Source of the DNA: Candidatus Zixiibacteriota bacterium
GTDB taxonomy: Bacteria > Zixibacteria > MSB-5A5 > GN15 > JAAZOE01
Direction: 5' to 3'
Length of the DNA stretch: 64,000 nt
Assembly (NCBI GenBank): GCA_023138975.1
Contig: JAGLON010000005.1
Coordinates: 1-64,000 of the forward strand
Shown here: positions 51,382 to 59,973 of the stretch, one piece after another
Layout of the letters: each line of letters begins with the position of its first letter
Numbering within the stretch: the stretch's first letter is position 1
Translations under genes and position numbers: made by a program
The notes under the pieces: generated by a model
What the model was told of the DNA's origin: nothing
The model's database searches: none
What the model saw: only the letters and a program-made list of their open reading frames with translations

Positions 51382-51578
51382 TGTCTATCACAACCACCCC
51401 CAGGCCCCCTCCTTGGAAAGGAGTGGGATGACGATTCGGATTCTTTTAAATTTAAGATTTCTTGGATTAGACTCATACTTGACTTAGTGGCCCATCTTGC
51501 GATGACAGTTCCCACATGGCTAAAGGACATGTGATACCGGGTGGAGTTTAGCTTAACAATCCCCTCTTGAGAGGGGTG
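51382..51578 (+). repeat. ~197-bp direct repeat, left copy
   Basis: Runs from TGTCTATCACAACCACCCCC through TAGATTTCTTGGATTAGACT-type sequence to CCCCTCTTGAGAGGGGTG. It matches 53546-53741 in the same orientation at roughly 90% identity by eye. It includes family B copy 2 (51392-51429). The two copies flank the FG-GAP gene at 51629-53236. Confidence 0.85.
51392..51429 (+). repeat. Repeat family B, copy 2
   Basis: AACCACCCCCAGGCCCCCTC then CTTGGAAAGGAGTGGGAT. It is inverted relative to copy 1 and placed just upstream of the DUF559 gene. Confidence 0.8.
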
Positions 51579-51619
51579 CCCCAAGGCTATAGTCCCGCAC
51601 AGCGGGAGCGGGGTGTGTT
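51561..51619 (+). repeat. CCCCTC-GAGAGGGG ... GGGGTGTGTTGA repeat
   Basis: CCCCTCTTGAGAGGGGTGCC followed by CCCGCACAGCGGG and GAGCGGGGTGTGTTGA. Same family as 21681-21724. It lies 10 bases after the stop of the FG-GAP gene (minus strand), so it may act as its terminator hairpin. Confidence 0.6.
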
Positions 51620-51628
51620 GACAGTATT

Positions 51629-53236
51629 CTACTTCAGCAACACCATCTTCTTCGTCTCGGAGAAGTCACCGGATATTATTTGATAAAAATATATCCCTGT
51701 AGCTGTTAATTTACCGTTTGTGTCTTTGCCATTCCATTGTATTGAATGCTCTCCGGCGATTAAGTGCTTATTCAATAGTTCCGCCACTAATTCACCAAGG
51801 AGATTGTAAATTCTAACTTCGGTGTAACTACTTCTTTGCAAAGTAAACTCAATTGTTGTGCCCGAATTAAACGGATTGGGAAAATTCTGTCCCAGGATAA
51901 GTGTATTCGGAATTGACAAAGGCTTGTCATCGTCAGTTGCCACCGGTTCATCCCAACCAGCTACTATAAATAACCGTCCCTTGTTATTGTCACCATCTTC
52001 ACTGTAGGCACCAACCAACACATCTTCAATCCCATCACCATCAACATCGCCCACCCATGAATGGCTTTTCCCAAGACTAATGACTGAACCATATCGACCT
52101 AATGCCGCCAATTCCGCCTCAAAATCACTATCCCTGAAAACAGCATCAACAATGGTGTCCATCTCCGGACCACAATATAAGAATGCTATCTGGCTATACA
52201 CATTATGATAGTAAGATAGCATAACATCATTCCAGCCATCATTATTTATATCTCCAATGTTCTCAACTCTATTTGTGTAAGAGTAATCCAGGGCATAATC
52301 AACAATAGTATCGAACGGTTGGCCACCAAGATAAACATAATTCCGTCCTCCCTGGCGCACCCATAGGTCATCAATACCATCACCGCTGATATCACCCATA
52401 CAATCCAAATCTGAACCAAATAACTCATCATCAATCGCGCCCATTCCCGGTGCATAAAATATCAAATCGGGTGATTCAGACATACTCTCACCACCCCAGA
52501 CAATACATACCCGACCCATATTGTCCTCATTTCCCCCATAGTACTCACCCCAGATCACATCTGGGACAGAGTCTCCATTTAAGTCACAATTATTACACAT
52601 TTTTACACCTAAATTATAACCCAAGCGAGGAGGGGGAGGGGTTGGTCTTAGTAGGTGATTATCATATGTTTCATTCAACTGCCCACAAGTTGAATAGCCA
52701 TATAGCGTATCGTCATCAGTACTGCTTCTTATCCAAGGATATACCCAAAACTCGGGAATTCCATCATTAGTGTTATCCGCAGAGCCAGTATATCTAAAGC
52801 TCCAACTATCTTGCCCGGGAGTTGAGTCTGCAAAAAGCACTAAGTAATCTTCTGTATCGAGGCTATTTAGTCCCAGGCATAGTTTTACGGTATCAGAATA
52901 ATCGAAGACACCAATGAAATCGGTAGTGCCGTCACTGTTCACATCACCAACGTTCACTGGACCATGATACAGAGATGTATAATTATAAAAAGTTAGGGCT
53001 GGAGCACTATCAAATGGCGTCGGACCACCATAGTATAAATACAGATACCCTGGTCCACCAACCGTTACCAAAAAGTCAGCATAACCATCGTTGTTAATAT
53101 CACCTACTCCCTCACAGGCCCGGCCAAGATGGTCGTAATAATTGGTTCCTTGTAATTCACCAATAAGGCGTAATTCAGCCGAATAAATACTCGATGATAA
53201 AAGAAAAGTCATAAATATGAAAATTATCGTACGCAT
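51629..53236 (-). CDS. Secreted FG-GAP/VCBS-repeat protein with Por/FlgD-like C-terminal sorting domain
   Basis: 535 residues. Signal peptide ending near SIYSA, then repeated integrin-type FG-GAP units, each with a Ca-binding D-x-N/D-x-D-G-x-x-D loop followed by a strand: GVGDINNDGYADFLVTVGGP, VNVGDVNSDGTTDFIGVF, NCDLNGDSVPDVIWGEYYGG, DCMGDISGDGIDDLWVRQGG, IGDINNDGWNDVMLSYYH, WVGDVDGDGIEDVLVGAYSE. The C-terminal ~85 residues (NFPNPFNSGTTIEFTLQRSS, VRIYNLLGELVAELL, GIYFYQIISGDFSETKKM) match the sorting-type domain of the protein at 33473-35788. No clear ribosome site. It is flanked by ~200-bp direct repeats, unlike any other gene here. Confidence 0.88.
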   Translation of the reverse strand: MRTIIFIFMTFLLSSSIYSAELRLIGELQGTNYYDHLGRACEGVGDINNDGYADFLVTVGGPGYLYLYYGGPTPFDSAPALTFYNYTSLYHGPVNVGDVNSDGTTDFIGVFDYSDTVKLCLGLNSLDTEDYLVLFADSTPGQDSWSFRYTGSADNTNDGIPEFWVYPWIRSSTDDDTLYGYSTCGQLNETYDNHLLRPTPPPPRLGYNLGVKMCNNCDLNGDSVPDVIWGEYYGGNEDNMGRVCIVWGGESMSESPDLIFYAPGMGAIDDELFGSDLDCMGDISGDGIDDLWVRQGGRNYVYLGGQPFDTIVDYALDYSYTNRVENIGDINNDGWNDVMLSYYHNVYSQIAFLYCGPEMDTIVDAVFRDSDFEAELAALGRYGSVISLGKSHSWVGDVDGDGIEDVLVGAYSEDGDNNKGRLFIVAGWDEPVATDDDKPLSIPNTLILGQNFPNPFNSGTTIEFTLQRSSYTEVRIYNLLGELVAELLNKHLIAGEHSIQWNGKDTNGKLTATGIYFYQIISGDFSETKKMVLLK

Positions 53237-53309
53237 GTAAATAATATAAATCAGGATAGTGATAATGCAAGGGAAAAGGATGACTCAATATACTCATATC
53301 GATAGAACA

Positions 53310-53372
53310 ACTCGGTGTCATTCAGAGGAGCGAAGCCGCAAGGCTGAGTGACGTAGGAATCTCAGGATACAA
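53310..53372. repeat. Dispersed intergenic repeat fragment
   Basis: GTGTCATTCAGAGGAGCGAA then GCCGC...GAATCTCAGGAT belongs to the common 'GTCATTCTGAGGAGCGAAG...GAATCTCA' type. Part of the gene-poor stretch 53237-54653, which is nearly all repeats. Confidence 0.4.
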
Positions 53373-53545
53373 TTATGAAATGCAGTAATGTTTATATTTT
53401 AAAAAGCAAAGCTATGTTGGCGTAGATCAAGATAAATCTGCCAACGAACTGACTGCTCTTTGACAGATTGTCACACCTCGACGTCATCGGAGTTCGCAAT
53501 GACGGGGATTAGTATGATTTGTATATATAAGACTATTGAAGGGAA

Positions 53546-53741
53546 TGTCTATCACAACCACCCCCAGGCCCCCTCCTTGGAAAGGAGGGGGATGACGATT
53601 CAGATTCTTTTAAATTTTAGATTTCTTGGATTAGACTCATACTTGACTTAGTGGCCTATCGTGAGATGACGGTTCTTACATGGCTAAAGCCGTGTGATAC
53701 CGAAAGGAGTTTATCTAAACAATCCCCTCTTGAGAGGGGTG
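53546..53741 (+). repeat. ~197-bp direct repeat, right copy
   Basis: Same orientation and order as 51382-51578, including family B copy 3 (53556-53593) and a CCCCTCTTGAGAGGGG hairpin at its right end. The left boundary is sharp: unrelated sequence precedes TGTCTATCAC in the two copies. Confidence 0.85.
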
Positions 53742-53848
53742 GGCAGTAAGCTTTCGTCCCGCTCTGCTGGATGTCCACATTTGCCCCAATCTCCTGTAAA
53801 GGCCAGGTCAAAGGCTTTACGAGGTCTTCCGGCCCTTCGGTATTTCTA

Positions 53849-53886
53849 ATCCCCCTCCTTTTTAAGGAGGGGGTTGGGGGGTGGTT
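53849..53886 (-). repeat. Repeat family B, copy 4 (inverted)
   Basis: ATCCCCCTCCTTTTTAAGGA followed by GGGGGTTGGGGGGTGGTT, the same orientation as copy 1. Copies 3 and 4 bracket 53594-53848, a 255-base stretch without a recognisable nuclease gene. Confidence 0.8.
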
Positions 53887-54021
53887 AGTTTTATTGTATT
53901 GACGAAACGGATTAAACCCATTGATTGCTTAAAACCAGTTACATTTTCCCTACCAACTTGCCCCTAATCTTGAGGAATTCCTATTTAGTAGATAAGTATG
54001 TATTGTAGCGAAGGAGTCTCT

Positions 54022-54189
54022 ATGTCATTAGCAAAAAAGCAAATTCAAAGCTACCTAAGTCATTGCGATACAACAACAGCAAAAAAATACATCAAAAATG
54101 AGCAAGTACAAGGTATTCGTCGCAGACAAGTAAAGCCAATTCGCTGTAATTCGTTAACAGGGTTTCGATTACAAGTATTTTTATTTTAG
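54022..54189 (+). CDS. Possible small gene whose 3' half is a dispersed repeat
   Basis: 55 codons from the ATG at 54022, which has AAGGAG 6 bases upstream: MSLAKKQIQSYLSHCDTTTA then KKYIKNEQVQGIRRRQVKPI and a short tail. The first ~25 residues look like ordinary coding sequence, the rest is encoded by the repeat at 54094-54142. It may be a truncated gene into which the repeat inserted, or spurious. Low confidence. Confidence 0.3.
   Translation: MSLAKKQIQSYLSHCDTTTAKKYIKNEQVQGIRRRQVKPIRCNSLTGFRLQVFLF
54094..54142 (-). repeat. 49-bp dispersed repeat, copy 2 (inverted)
   Basis: The reverse complement of GAATTGGCTTTACTTGTCTG...GCTCATTTTT at 21918-21966, with four differences by eye, 32 kb away. 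Confidence 0.7.
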
Positions 54190-54197
54190 GACAGAAA

Positions 54198-54310
54198 AAC
54201 CACCCCCTGGCCCCCTCCTTGGAAAGGAGGGGGATATTGATGTCTTAGCATATGTAAAGAAACTTGCTTGCCCACCACCCCCTGGCCCCCTCCTTGGAAA
54301 GGAGGGGGAT
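54198..54310 (+). repeat. Repeat family B, copies 5 and 6 in direct order
   Basis: Copy 5 at 54198-54235 and copy 6 at 54274-54310, both reading CCACCCCCTGGCCCCCTCCT then TGGAAAGGAGGGGGAT, separated by about 38 unique bases. Six copies of this family lie within 3.4 kb (50963-54310). Confidence 0.8.
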
Positions 54311-54330
54311 AACGGAGTGTCGATAAGTAG

Positions 54331-54369
54331 TATAAAAAAAGGCAGGAGCTTTATAAAACCCCTGCCTTA
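54331..54369 (-). terminator. Terminator of the TCA-cycle operon
   Basis: AAGGCAGG and CCTGCCTT arms around a 12-base loop (54339-54368); on the minus strand seven T follow. It lies about 285 bases after the icd stop, beyond the tandem repeat, so that repeat would be in the operon's 3' untranslated region. Confidence 0.75.
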
Positions 54370-54384
54370 AAAGTCGAACGAAGG

Positions 54385-54556
54385 TGTCAGTCTAAGATGT
54401 CACTCCAAGATGTCGTCAAAGTTGTCACTCCAAGATGTCAGCCCAAGTTGTCACTCCAAGATGTCAGCCCAAGTTGTCACTCCAAGATGTCAGCCCAAGT
54501 TGTCACTCCAAGTTGTCGTCTAAGTTGTCACTCCCAGATGCCAATCCAAGTTGTCA
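54385..54556. repeat. Minisatellite, 13-bp unit in a 26-bp higher-order pattern
   Basis: About a dozen units alternating TGTCACTCCAAGA and TGTCAGCCCAAGT. Length changes by slippage are likely. A hairpin TAACACCC-TTC-GGGTGTTA (54638-54656) sits between this array and icd and begins at the icd stop codon. Not a CRISPR: there are no spacers. Confidence 0.85.
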
Positions 54557-54653
54557 GTACGGCTTCGTTCAAAACTATTTGCCAATGCGGAACCCAACTC
54601 ATGATTGCATAAATCAGATCATCTACGCATCAGCCTCTAACACCCTTCGGGTG

Positions 54654-55904
54654 TTATTTCATGTTGCTGATGATTGCTTCGGCATACTTGGACGTCGAAA
54701 GTTTCTTCGCGCCCTTCATCATCCGATGCAGATCATACGTAACCGTCTTCTTGATAATCGTCTTCTCGACCGCCTTAACGATCATCGTCGCCGCTTTATC
54801 CCAGCCGAGATACTCAAGCATCATTACGCCGGAAAGAATCAGCGAACCCGGGTTGACCATATTCTTGTCAGCATACTTCGGCGCGGTGCCGTGAGTCGCC
54901 TCAAAGAGACCGATAAAGTCAGCCATATTCGCGCCCGGAGCCATACCGAGACCGCCGACCTGGGCCGCGGCCGCGTCGGACATGTAGTCACCGTTGAGGT
55001 TCGGGGTGGCAATCACGTCGTACTCATCGGTACGGGTGAGAATCTGCTGGAACATCGAATCGGCAATACGATCCTTGATGACGATTTTGTTCTTAGGCTG
55101 TTTGCCTTTGTACTTATCCCAGAGTTGATCCTCGGTGATAGTCCTGATCGGGAACTCTTTTGCCGCCAGTTGATAACCCCAGTCACGGAAGGCGCCTTCG
55201 GTGTACTTCATGATGTTGCCTTTGTGCATGAGCGTCACCGATTTCAGTTTATGCTCGATAGCATACTGAATAGCCTTGCGAACGAGGTCCTTTGTGGCCT
55301 TGACGGATATCGGTTTGATACCAATGCCTGAATCCAACCGGATGTTTTTCTTCATGTTCTTGTTAATCCAGTTGATGACCTTCTTGGCATCTTTAGTACC
55401 TTTTTTCCATTCAATACCGGAATAGACATCCTCGGTATTTTCACGGAAGATGCAAACATCCATTTTTTCCGGAGCCTTGACCGGAGACGGTACGCCTTTG
55501 AAAAAGCGGACCGGACGGACGCAGGCATACAGGTTCAGAACCTGGCGCAGGGTTACGTTCAATGAACGGAAACCGCCGCCGATTGGAGTCGTCAGAGGAC
55601 CCTTGAGCGCAACATAGTAGTACTTGATCGCGTCAAAAGTCTCTTGAGGAATCCACTCTTTGTAAAGCTTAAAAGCGTTTTCACCGGCATAGACATCCAT
55701 CCAGGCGATTTTCTTTCTGCCTTTGTAAGCTTTTTTCACCGCAGCGTCGAGGACGATGCGAGTAGCTTTCATGATGTCACGGCCAATGCCGTCACCTTCG
55801 ATAACCGGAATAATCGGTTTATTCGGAATCGAGAGTTTTTTGTTCTTGATGGTTATTCTTTGACCACCAGCAGGAATTACAATCTTTTTGAATTTTGGTG
55901 CCAT
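54654..55904 (-). CDS. icd: Isocitrate dehydrogenase (NADP+)
   Basis: 416 residues from the ATG at 55904 (AGGGAGA upstream); the frame continues 30 bases further. [20 protein letters not shown], substrate-binding [13 protein letters not shown] (Thr where E. coli has the phosphorylated Ser113), [40 protein letters not shown] and [18 protein letters not shown]. The Lys-Tyr pair in TAPKYA marks NADP+ specificity. It is the last gene of the leftward TCA operon, 19 bases after mdh. Confidence 0.96.
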   Translation of the reverse strand: MAPKFKKIVIPAGGQRITIKNKKLSIPNKPIIPVIEGDGIGRDIMKATRIVLDAAVKKAYKGRKKIAWMDVYAGENAFKLYKEWIPQETFDAIKYYYVALKGPLTTPIGGGFRSLNVTLRQVLNLYACVRPVRFFKGVPSPVKAPEKMDVCIFRENTEDVYSGIEWKKGTKDAKKVINWINKNMKKNIRLDSGIGIKPISVKATKDLVRKAIQYAIEHKLKSVTLMHKGNIMKYTEGAFRDWGYQLAAKEFPIRTITEDQLWDKYKGKQPKNKIVIKDRIADSMFQQILTRTDEYDVIATPNLNGDYMSDAAAAQVGGLGMAPGANMADFIGLFEATHGTAPKYADKNMVNPGSLILSGVMMLEYLGWDKAATMIVKAVEKTIIKKTVTYDLHRMMKGAKKLSTSKYAEAIISNMK

Positions 55905-55923
55905 GTTCTTCTCTCTCCCTGAA

Positions 55924-56850
55924 TTAGTAACCAATTTCCTTCAGCACGCCGGTGTATTTCTTGGCCGATTTTGCCAAATCGTTAAGGTCTTTCTTCGACA
56001 GTTTTAGCTCAATGATCTTTTCTACACCCTTACCACCGAGAATAGCCGGAGTACCGATGTAAATATTCTTGAGGCCATACTGGCCGTCCATATAGCAAGA
56101 ACACGGCAGGACACGTTTTTCATCGTTGAGAATTGAATAAACCATTTCCATTGTGGAAGCAGCCGGAGCGTAATAGGCAGAGCCCTTTTTGAGCAGCTTG
56201 ACAATTTCACCACCGCCGAAACGGGTGCGTTCAACGATTTCTTTGATACGCTTGGCATCGATGAATTCGCTAATCGGAATACCGCTAACGGTTGTATAAC
56301 GCGGCAGCGGAACCATCGTATCACCATGACCGCCTAAGACCATCGCGTGGACATCACGCATCGCAACGTTGAGTTCCATCGCTATGAAAGCCCGGAAACG
56401 AGTTGAATCAAGCACACCGGCCTGACCGAGAACACGGTTTTTCGGGAATCCGGTGACTTTCCACATGTGGTAGGTCATGATGTCGAGCGGATTGGAAACC
56501 ACGATAACAAAAGCCTTGGGGGCATATTTCTTGATATTCTTGGCAGCTGTGGCAACGATATCCGCATTGATACTCAGCAGGTCTTCGCGGGACATGCCGG
56601 GTTTACGCGGCATTCCGGCCGTCATGATGACAATGTCTGCGCCTTTGATGTCTTTGTAATGATTGCTGCCGGTTATCATGCCGTTGTAACCGCGTACCGG
56701 TCCGGCCTGAGTCAAATCAAGAGCCTTACCCTGCGGGAATCCCTCAATAATATCAATCATAACCACATCAGCGATGTTGGCTTCGGCAGCGTACTGGGCT
56801 ACCGATGCGCCGACGTTTCCGGCTCCGATAACTGCGATTTTCTTGTTCAT
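55924..56850 (-). CDS. mdh: Malate dehydrogenase, LDH-like type
   Basis: 308 residues from the ATG at 56850 (GGAGG 5 bases upstream); an upstream in-frame extension to 56895 has no support. NAD-binding [20 protein letters not shown] then VVMIDI; substrate-binding Arg in [40 protein letters not shown], catalytic His in [15 protein letters not shown]. It interconverts malate and oxaloacetate. It follows the LarA-like gene by 25 bases. Confidence 0.96.
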   Translation of the reverse strand: MNKKIAVIGAGNVGASVAQYAAEANIADVVMIDIIEGFPQGKALDLTQAGPVRGYNGMITGSNHYKDIKGADIVIMTAGMPRKPGMSREDLLSINADIVATAAKNIKKYAPKAFVIVVSNPLDIMTYHMWKVTGFPKNRVLGQAGVLDSTRFRAFIAMELNVAMRDVHAMVLGGHGDTMVPLPRYTTVSGIPISEFIDAKRIKEIVERTRFGGGEIVKLLKKGSAYYAPAASTMEMVYSILNDEKRVLPCSCYMDGQYGLKNIYIGTPAILGGKGVEKIIELKLSKKDLNDLAKSAKKYTGVLKEIGY

Positions 56851-56875
56851 TCTTGCCTCCGATTCTGCAAAGTTT

Positions 56876-58102
56876 CTAAAAATCCAATTTTGCAACTAAG
56901 AGTCCGGCATCCCGGACCAGCAATATACGTAAACTATCTTTTTTACTTCTTAATGCGTTCATTTCAGTTTCAATCGAATCTGCCGCCTGCCAAAACACAT
57001 GCTCAAGGATATTTTCCTCAAGACTCGTCAACGCTTTAACGCCAATTCTCTTTGACAAATCAATTATCCGACTGAGTTTATGAATCCCCAATGGAGGGTT
57101 CTTTGTTTTTAGACATTCAAGAACCTTTCCTTCAGTACCAAGCTTTCCTGCCAATTGATAAAACTCATCGTTTCCGATACCCTCAGGGCATTCGGAAACA
57201 GCCAGAATTGTACCGCCATCGGCTACGGCTGAGGCACAGTTTTCTACCGCCTTCTGCAATTGATATAAATTGCGGTCAAGCGGCGAGCGCATCTCGGCAA
57301 TAACCAGATCAAACGGCTTGTCCGTTTTATAGGCATACACCTTATTAGCCACGGCTACCGCTTGCTCAAAGGCTTTAGTTATCGAGCCGGCGAAACCATC
57401 TAATATTTTCTGGTTTCTGCCGTTAACAATTTGGATTGAAAAAAGGTTTTTAATACCTACTATTTTCAATAACTCATCCAAATCCTCAGCCACCGGATTG
57501 CCTTTGATCTTCAGAGGCTGAGCCGTCGGCTCAACTGCCATAGCATGATTGCGGCGATTCGTTTCTATATCCGCGCACCCCGGAACCAGCGACTTTCGGC
57601 CTCCGGTAAAACCCGCAAAATAATGCGGTTCCACCGAACCGATAGTGATCACCGCCGGATACTCAAACAGTTTTTTATTCAGGAAAAATGGATGACCGTT
57701 TGATTTACCGACTTCCGTCATTGATTCATAGTCCCGGGAATCATGCGAAAAAAGTTTCGAGGAATCGTCCCGTTTATATCCTGCGAATATTTTCTTAATA
57801 TCCTCAGCATCGGGCGCCGGATGATTCCCGCGGGCAACCATAAAATCAGCCTTGAGCGCGGGATATAGTGATTTTAGTTGTGAAAGAACCTGCCCGGTCG
57901 GAGTCGGCCTGAAAGCGTCATTGACAACAATCAGCACTTTCCCAAGGGAAACGATTTTATCAAAGCCCGCAGCTTCGAGACGTTGTCCGAAGACTTGTTT
58001 ATCCCATTCGGGGCCGCCGTCTTGCGGTTCCGCCTCGATAAACAGATCATCCGGCATCGGCTCAAAGTAGAGCTTATCATTTCCATACGCGACCTGGGGC
58101 AT
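56876..58102 (-). CDS. LarA-family nickel-pincer racemase homologue in the TCA operon
   Basis: 408 residues, LarA length. The pincer and catalytic residues of Lactobacillus LarA are all visible with the right spacing: Arg in NDAFRPTP, catalytic His in ARGNHPAP, catalytic His and pincer Lys ten residues apart in EPHYFAGFTGGRKSLVPGC, and the nickel-ligand His sixteen residues after that Lys (NRRNHAM). LarA needs the NPN-nickel cofactor made by LarB, LarC and LarE, none of which is in this window. LarA homologues act on various 2-hydroxy acids; lying directly before mdh, malate or 2-hydroxyglutarate are possible substrates (inference). Ribosome site weak. Confidence 0.9.
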   Translation of the reverse strand: MPQVAYGNDKLYFEPMPDDLFIEAEPQDGGPEWDKQVFGQRLEAAGFDKIVSLGKVLIVVNDAFRPTPTGQVLSQLKSLYPALKADFMVARGNHPAPDAEDIKKIFAGYKRDDSSKLFSHDSRDYESMTEVGKSNGHPFFLNKKLFEYPAVITIGSVEPHYFAGFTGGRKSLVPGCADIETNRRNHAMAVEPTAQPLKIKGNPVAEDLDELLKIVGIKNLFSIQIVNGRNQKILDGFAGSITKAFEQAVAVANKVYAYKTDKPFDLVIAEMRSPLDRNLYQLQKAVENCASAVADGGTILAVSECPEGIGNDEFYQLAGKLGTEGKVLECLKTKNPPLGIHKLSRIIDLSKRIGVKALTSLEENILEHVFWQAADSIETEMNALRSKKDSLRILLVRDAGLLVAKLDF

Positions 58103-58107
58103 GAGAA

Positions 58108-58506
58108 CTAACTAAAGAAAAACGGTATTTCAATGTCTGCCGATTCTGTTGAATCGGAGGCATGCACCGAATTACTTTGTTTACTCTCACCTATCTCGTC
58201 CCGAATCGTCCCACTGGCCGCTTCTTCCGGATTCGTAGCGCCAATAAGCGTCCGCAAATCAGAAATAGCGTTTTCTTTTTCTAAAACCATCGGTACGATT
58301 TTTCCGGATGTCATGTATGTTGTCAATTCATCAAAAAACGGGCGCTCTTTATGCACAGCATAAAACTCGCCAGCCTCTTCTTTGGTAAGCTTCACCATTC
58401 TCATTTCGACAATAGTAAATTTCGCTTTTTCCAGTCGATTGATGATATGACCAATCAGATTCCTATTGGTCGCATCCGGTTTAACAATTAAAAGCGTTCT
58501 TTCCAT
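58108..58506 (-). CDS. ndk: Nucleoside-diphosphate kinase
   Basis: 132 residues, slightly shorter than usual. TLLIVKPDATNRNLIGHIIN at the N-terminus, RDLIGATNPEEAASGTIR-like RTLIGATNPEEAASGTIRD, and NSVHASDSTESADIEI with the catalytic His. It transfers gamma-phosphates between nucleotides. AGGAC lies 5 bases before the ATG. Its place between korC and the LarA-like gene fits supply of nucleoside triphosphates from the succinyl-CoA synthetase step. Confidence 0.96.
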   Translation of the reverse strand: MERTLLIVKPDATNRNLIGHIINRLEKAKFTIVEMRMVKLTKEEAGEFYAVHKERPFFDELTTYMTSGKIVPMVLEKENAISDLRTLIGATNPEEAASGTIRDEIGESKQSNSVHASDSTESADIEIPFFFS

Positions 58507-58515
58507 TTTGTCCTT

Positions 58516-59112
58516 TTATTTCCGTTTTGTTTTTTTCGCAAGATCGAAACCGAGATTGAGAGCCTTGAGGTTTTTCTCCTCAGTGCCCTTAGGAGCACGC
58601 TCCATGATAACGGCTTTCATATCTTCGTGAGAGATCAAACCGGTCAGTTCGACAATTACGCCGAGAGCGATAACATTAGCCACCATCGCAATGCCGATTT
58701 GTTCTCTGGCCATCCGGACAAACGGAAAACCATAGCTGTTCTTAGTCGGGACTTTGGTTACCAAGTTAGAATCTACTATTAAAAGACCACCCGGTTTAAG
58801 ATCGATAAAGTACTTGTCGCAGGCTTCCTGTGTGAAAGCCATAAGCAAATCGAGCTTCATGGTCTTCGGGTAGTAAATCTCGTTAGTGGAGATTACCACA
58901 TCCGCCCGGCTGGCCCCGCCTCGGGCTTCCGGACCATAACTCTGGGTTTGCACGACATTGTACTTCGGATTTTTGCCGCTGGCCTGAGCAAAAAGAATAG
59001 CCGCGAGAATGGCGCCTTGACCGCCTGAACCTGAAATACGGAGTTCAAAACGGCCGTCATTCGCGTCCTTTTTCTTCTTTTTGTTATTTTTAGAATTTGT
59101 CATAGTCGTCAT
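58516..59112 (-). CDS. korC: 2-oxoacid:ferredoxin oxidoreductase gamma subunit
   Basis: 198 residues. After a Lys-rich N-terminal leader (TNSKNNKKKKKD) comes the gamma-subunit fold: RISGSGGQGAILAAILFAQA, QTQSYGPEARGGASRADVVI and GGLLIVDSNLVTKVP. The Lys-rich leader is not usual for the family. AGGAAT lies upstream of the ATG. It lies 12 bases after korB. Confidence 0.93.
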   Translation of the reverse strand: MTTMTNSKNNKKKKKDANDGRFELRISGSGGQGAILAAILFAQASGKNPKYNVVQTQSYGPEARGGASRADVVISTNEIYYPKTMKLDLLMAFTQEACDKYFIDLKPGGLLIVDSNLVTKVPTKNSYGFPFVRMAREQIGIAMVANVIALGVIVELTGLISHEDMKAVIMERAPKGTEEKNLKALNLGFDLAKKTKRK

Positions 59113-59124
59113 GAGACATTCCTG

Positions 59125-59973
59125 TTATTTTTGCAACCGTTGAATCAATTTTTCATACTCTTCACAGAACTCAGGTTTCTCTACATCCCACAATAAACCG
59201 GTCAAGAACTTACCTTCCAGTTTTTCCGGGGGCAGATTCTTCGCCACCTTGGCGGACATAGCGTGTTCCTTCATCCATTTGAGCATGGCCACAGCATCGC
59301 CTTCTTTGTTTAGACGACCGTAATACGTGTGACAATTAGATATCGCTTCAACCAATGAGAAGCCTTTTTTCTGCAGCGCTCCAACAATCATCTTGTCCAT
59401 TTGTTGAACATGATAAACAGTGCTGCGGGCGATATAAGAAGCTCCGGCTCCCTTGGCCAGGTCAACCGGAATAAAATTATGTTCCAGGTTGCCATAAGGA
59501 GCGGTTGTCGCATACGCCAGGTTCGGTGTTGCGGGACTGCATTGTCCGCCAGTCATGCCGTAAATCTGATTGTTAATCAGGATAACTGTCAGATCAATGT
59601 TTCGCCGGCAGGCGTGAATAAAATGATTGCCGCCGATAGCCAAACAGTCGCCGTCACCAGTGACAACGATGACTTTCAGATTCGGCTTAGCCACTTTTAC
59701 GCCGGAAGCAAAAGCAATGGATCGCCCATGCGTGGTATGCAGGGTGTTGAAATCGCAGTAAACCGGAAGGCGGCTGCTGCAGCCAATACCGGAGACTAAA
59801 ACGACTTCATTTTTCTTATATCCTAACTTGTCAATTGACCGAATAATAGACCCCATAACAGTTCCGATACCGCATCCGGGACACCAGACATTAGGGAAGT
59901 TCTTTTTAGTCCGCAGGTACTGATGGGTCACATCCGAAGTCTGCTTATCTTCGGGCTTAGTTGCTTCAACCAT
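59125..59973 (-). CDS. korB: 2-oxoacid:ferredoxin oxidoreductase beta subunit
   Basis: 282 residues from the ATG at 59973 (GGAGG 7 bases upstream; the korA stop overlaps by one base). WCPGCGIGTVMGSIIRSIDK with the Fe-S/TPP-domain Cys pair, SGIGCSSRLPVYCDFNTLHT, TPP- and Mg-binding VTGDGDCLAIGGNHFIHACR followed by ILINNQIYGMTGGQ. It binds thiamine diphosphate. Neighbouring sucCD make 2-oxoglutarate the likely substrate. Confidence 0.94.
   Translation of the reverse strand: MVEATKPEDKQTSDVTHQYLRTKKNFPNVWCPGCGIGTVMGSIIRSIDKLGYKKNEVVLVSGIGCSSRLPVYCDFNTLHTTHGRSIAFASGVKVAKPNLKVIVVTGDGDCLAIGGNHFIHACRRNIDLTVILINNQIYGMTGGQCSPATPNLAYATTAPYGNLEHNFIPVDLAKGAGASYIARSTVYHVQQMDKMIVGALQKKGFSLVEAISNCHTYYGRLNKEGDAVAMLKWMKEHAMSAKVAKNLPPEKLEGKFLTGLLWDVEKPEFCEEYEKLIQRLQK

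Noticed and set aside
54385-54556. CRISPR array
   Set aside because: Units are contiguous 13-mers without spacers, and no cas genes are present.
54435-55331. 298-codon rightward frame antisense to icd
   Set aside because: It runs through the tandem repeat and then mirrors the icd coding sequence; icd is clearly the real gene.
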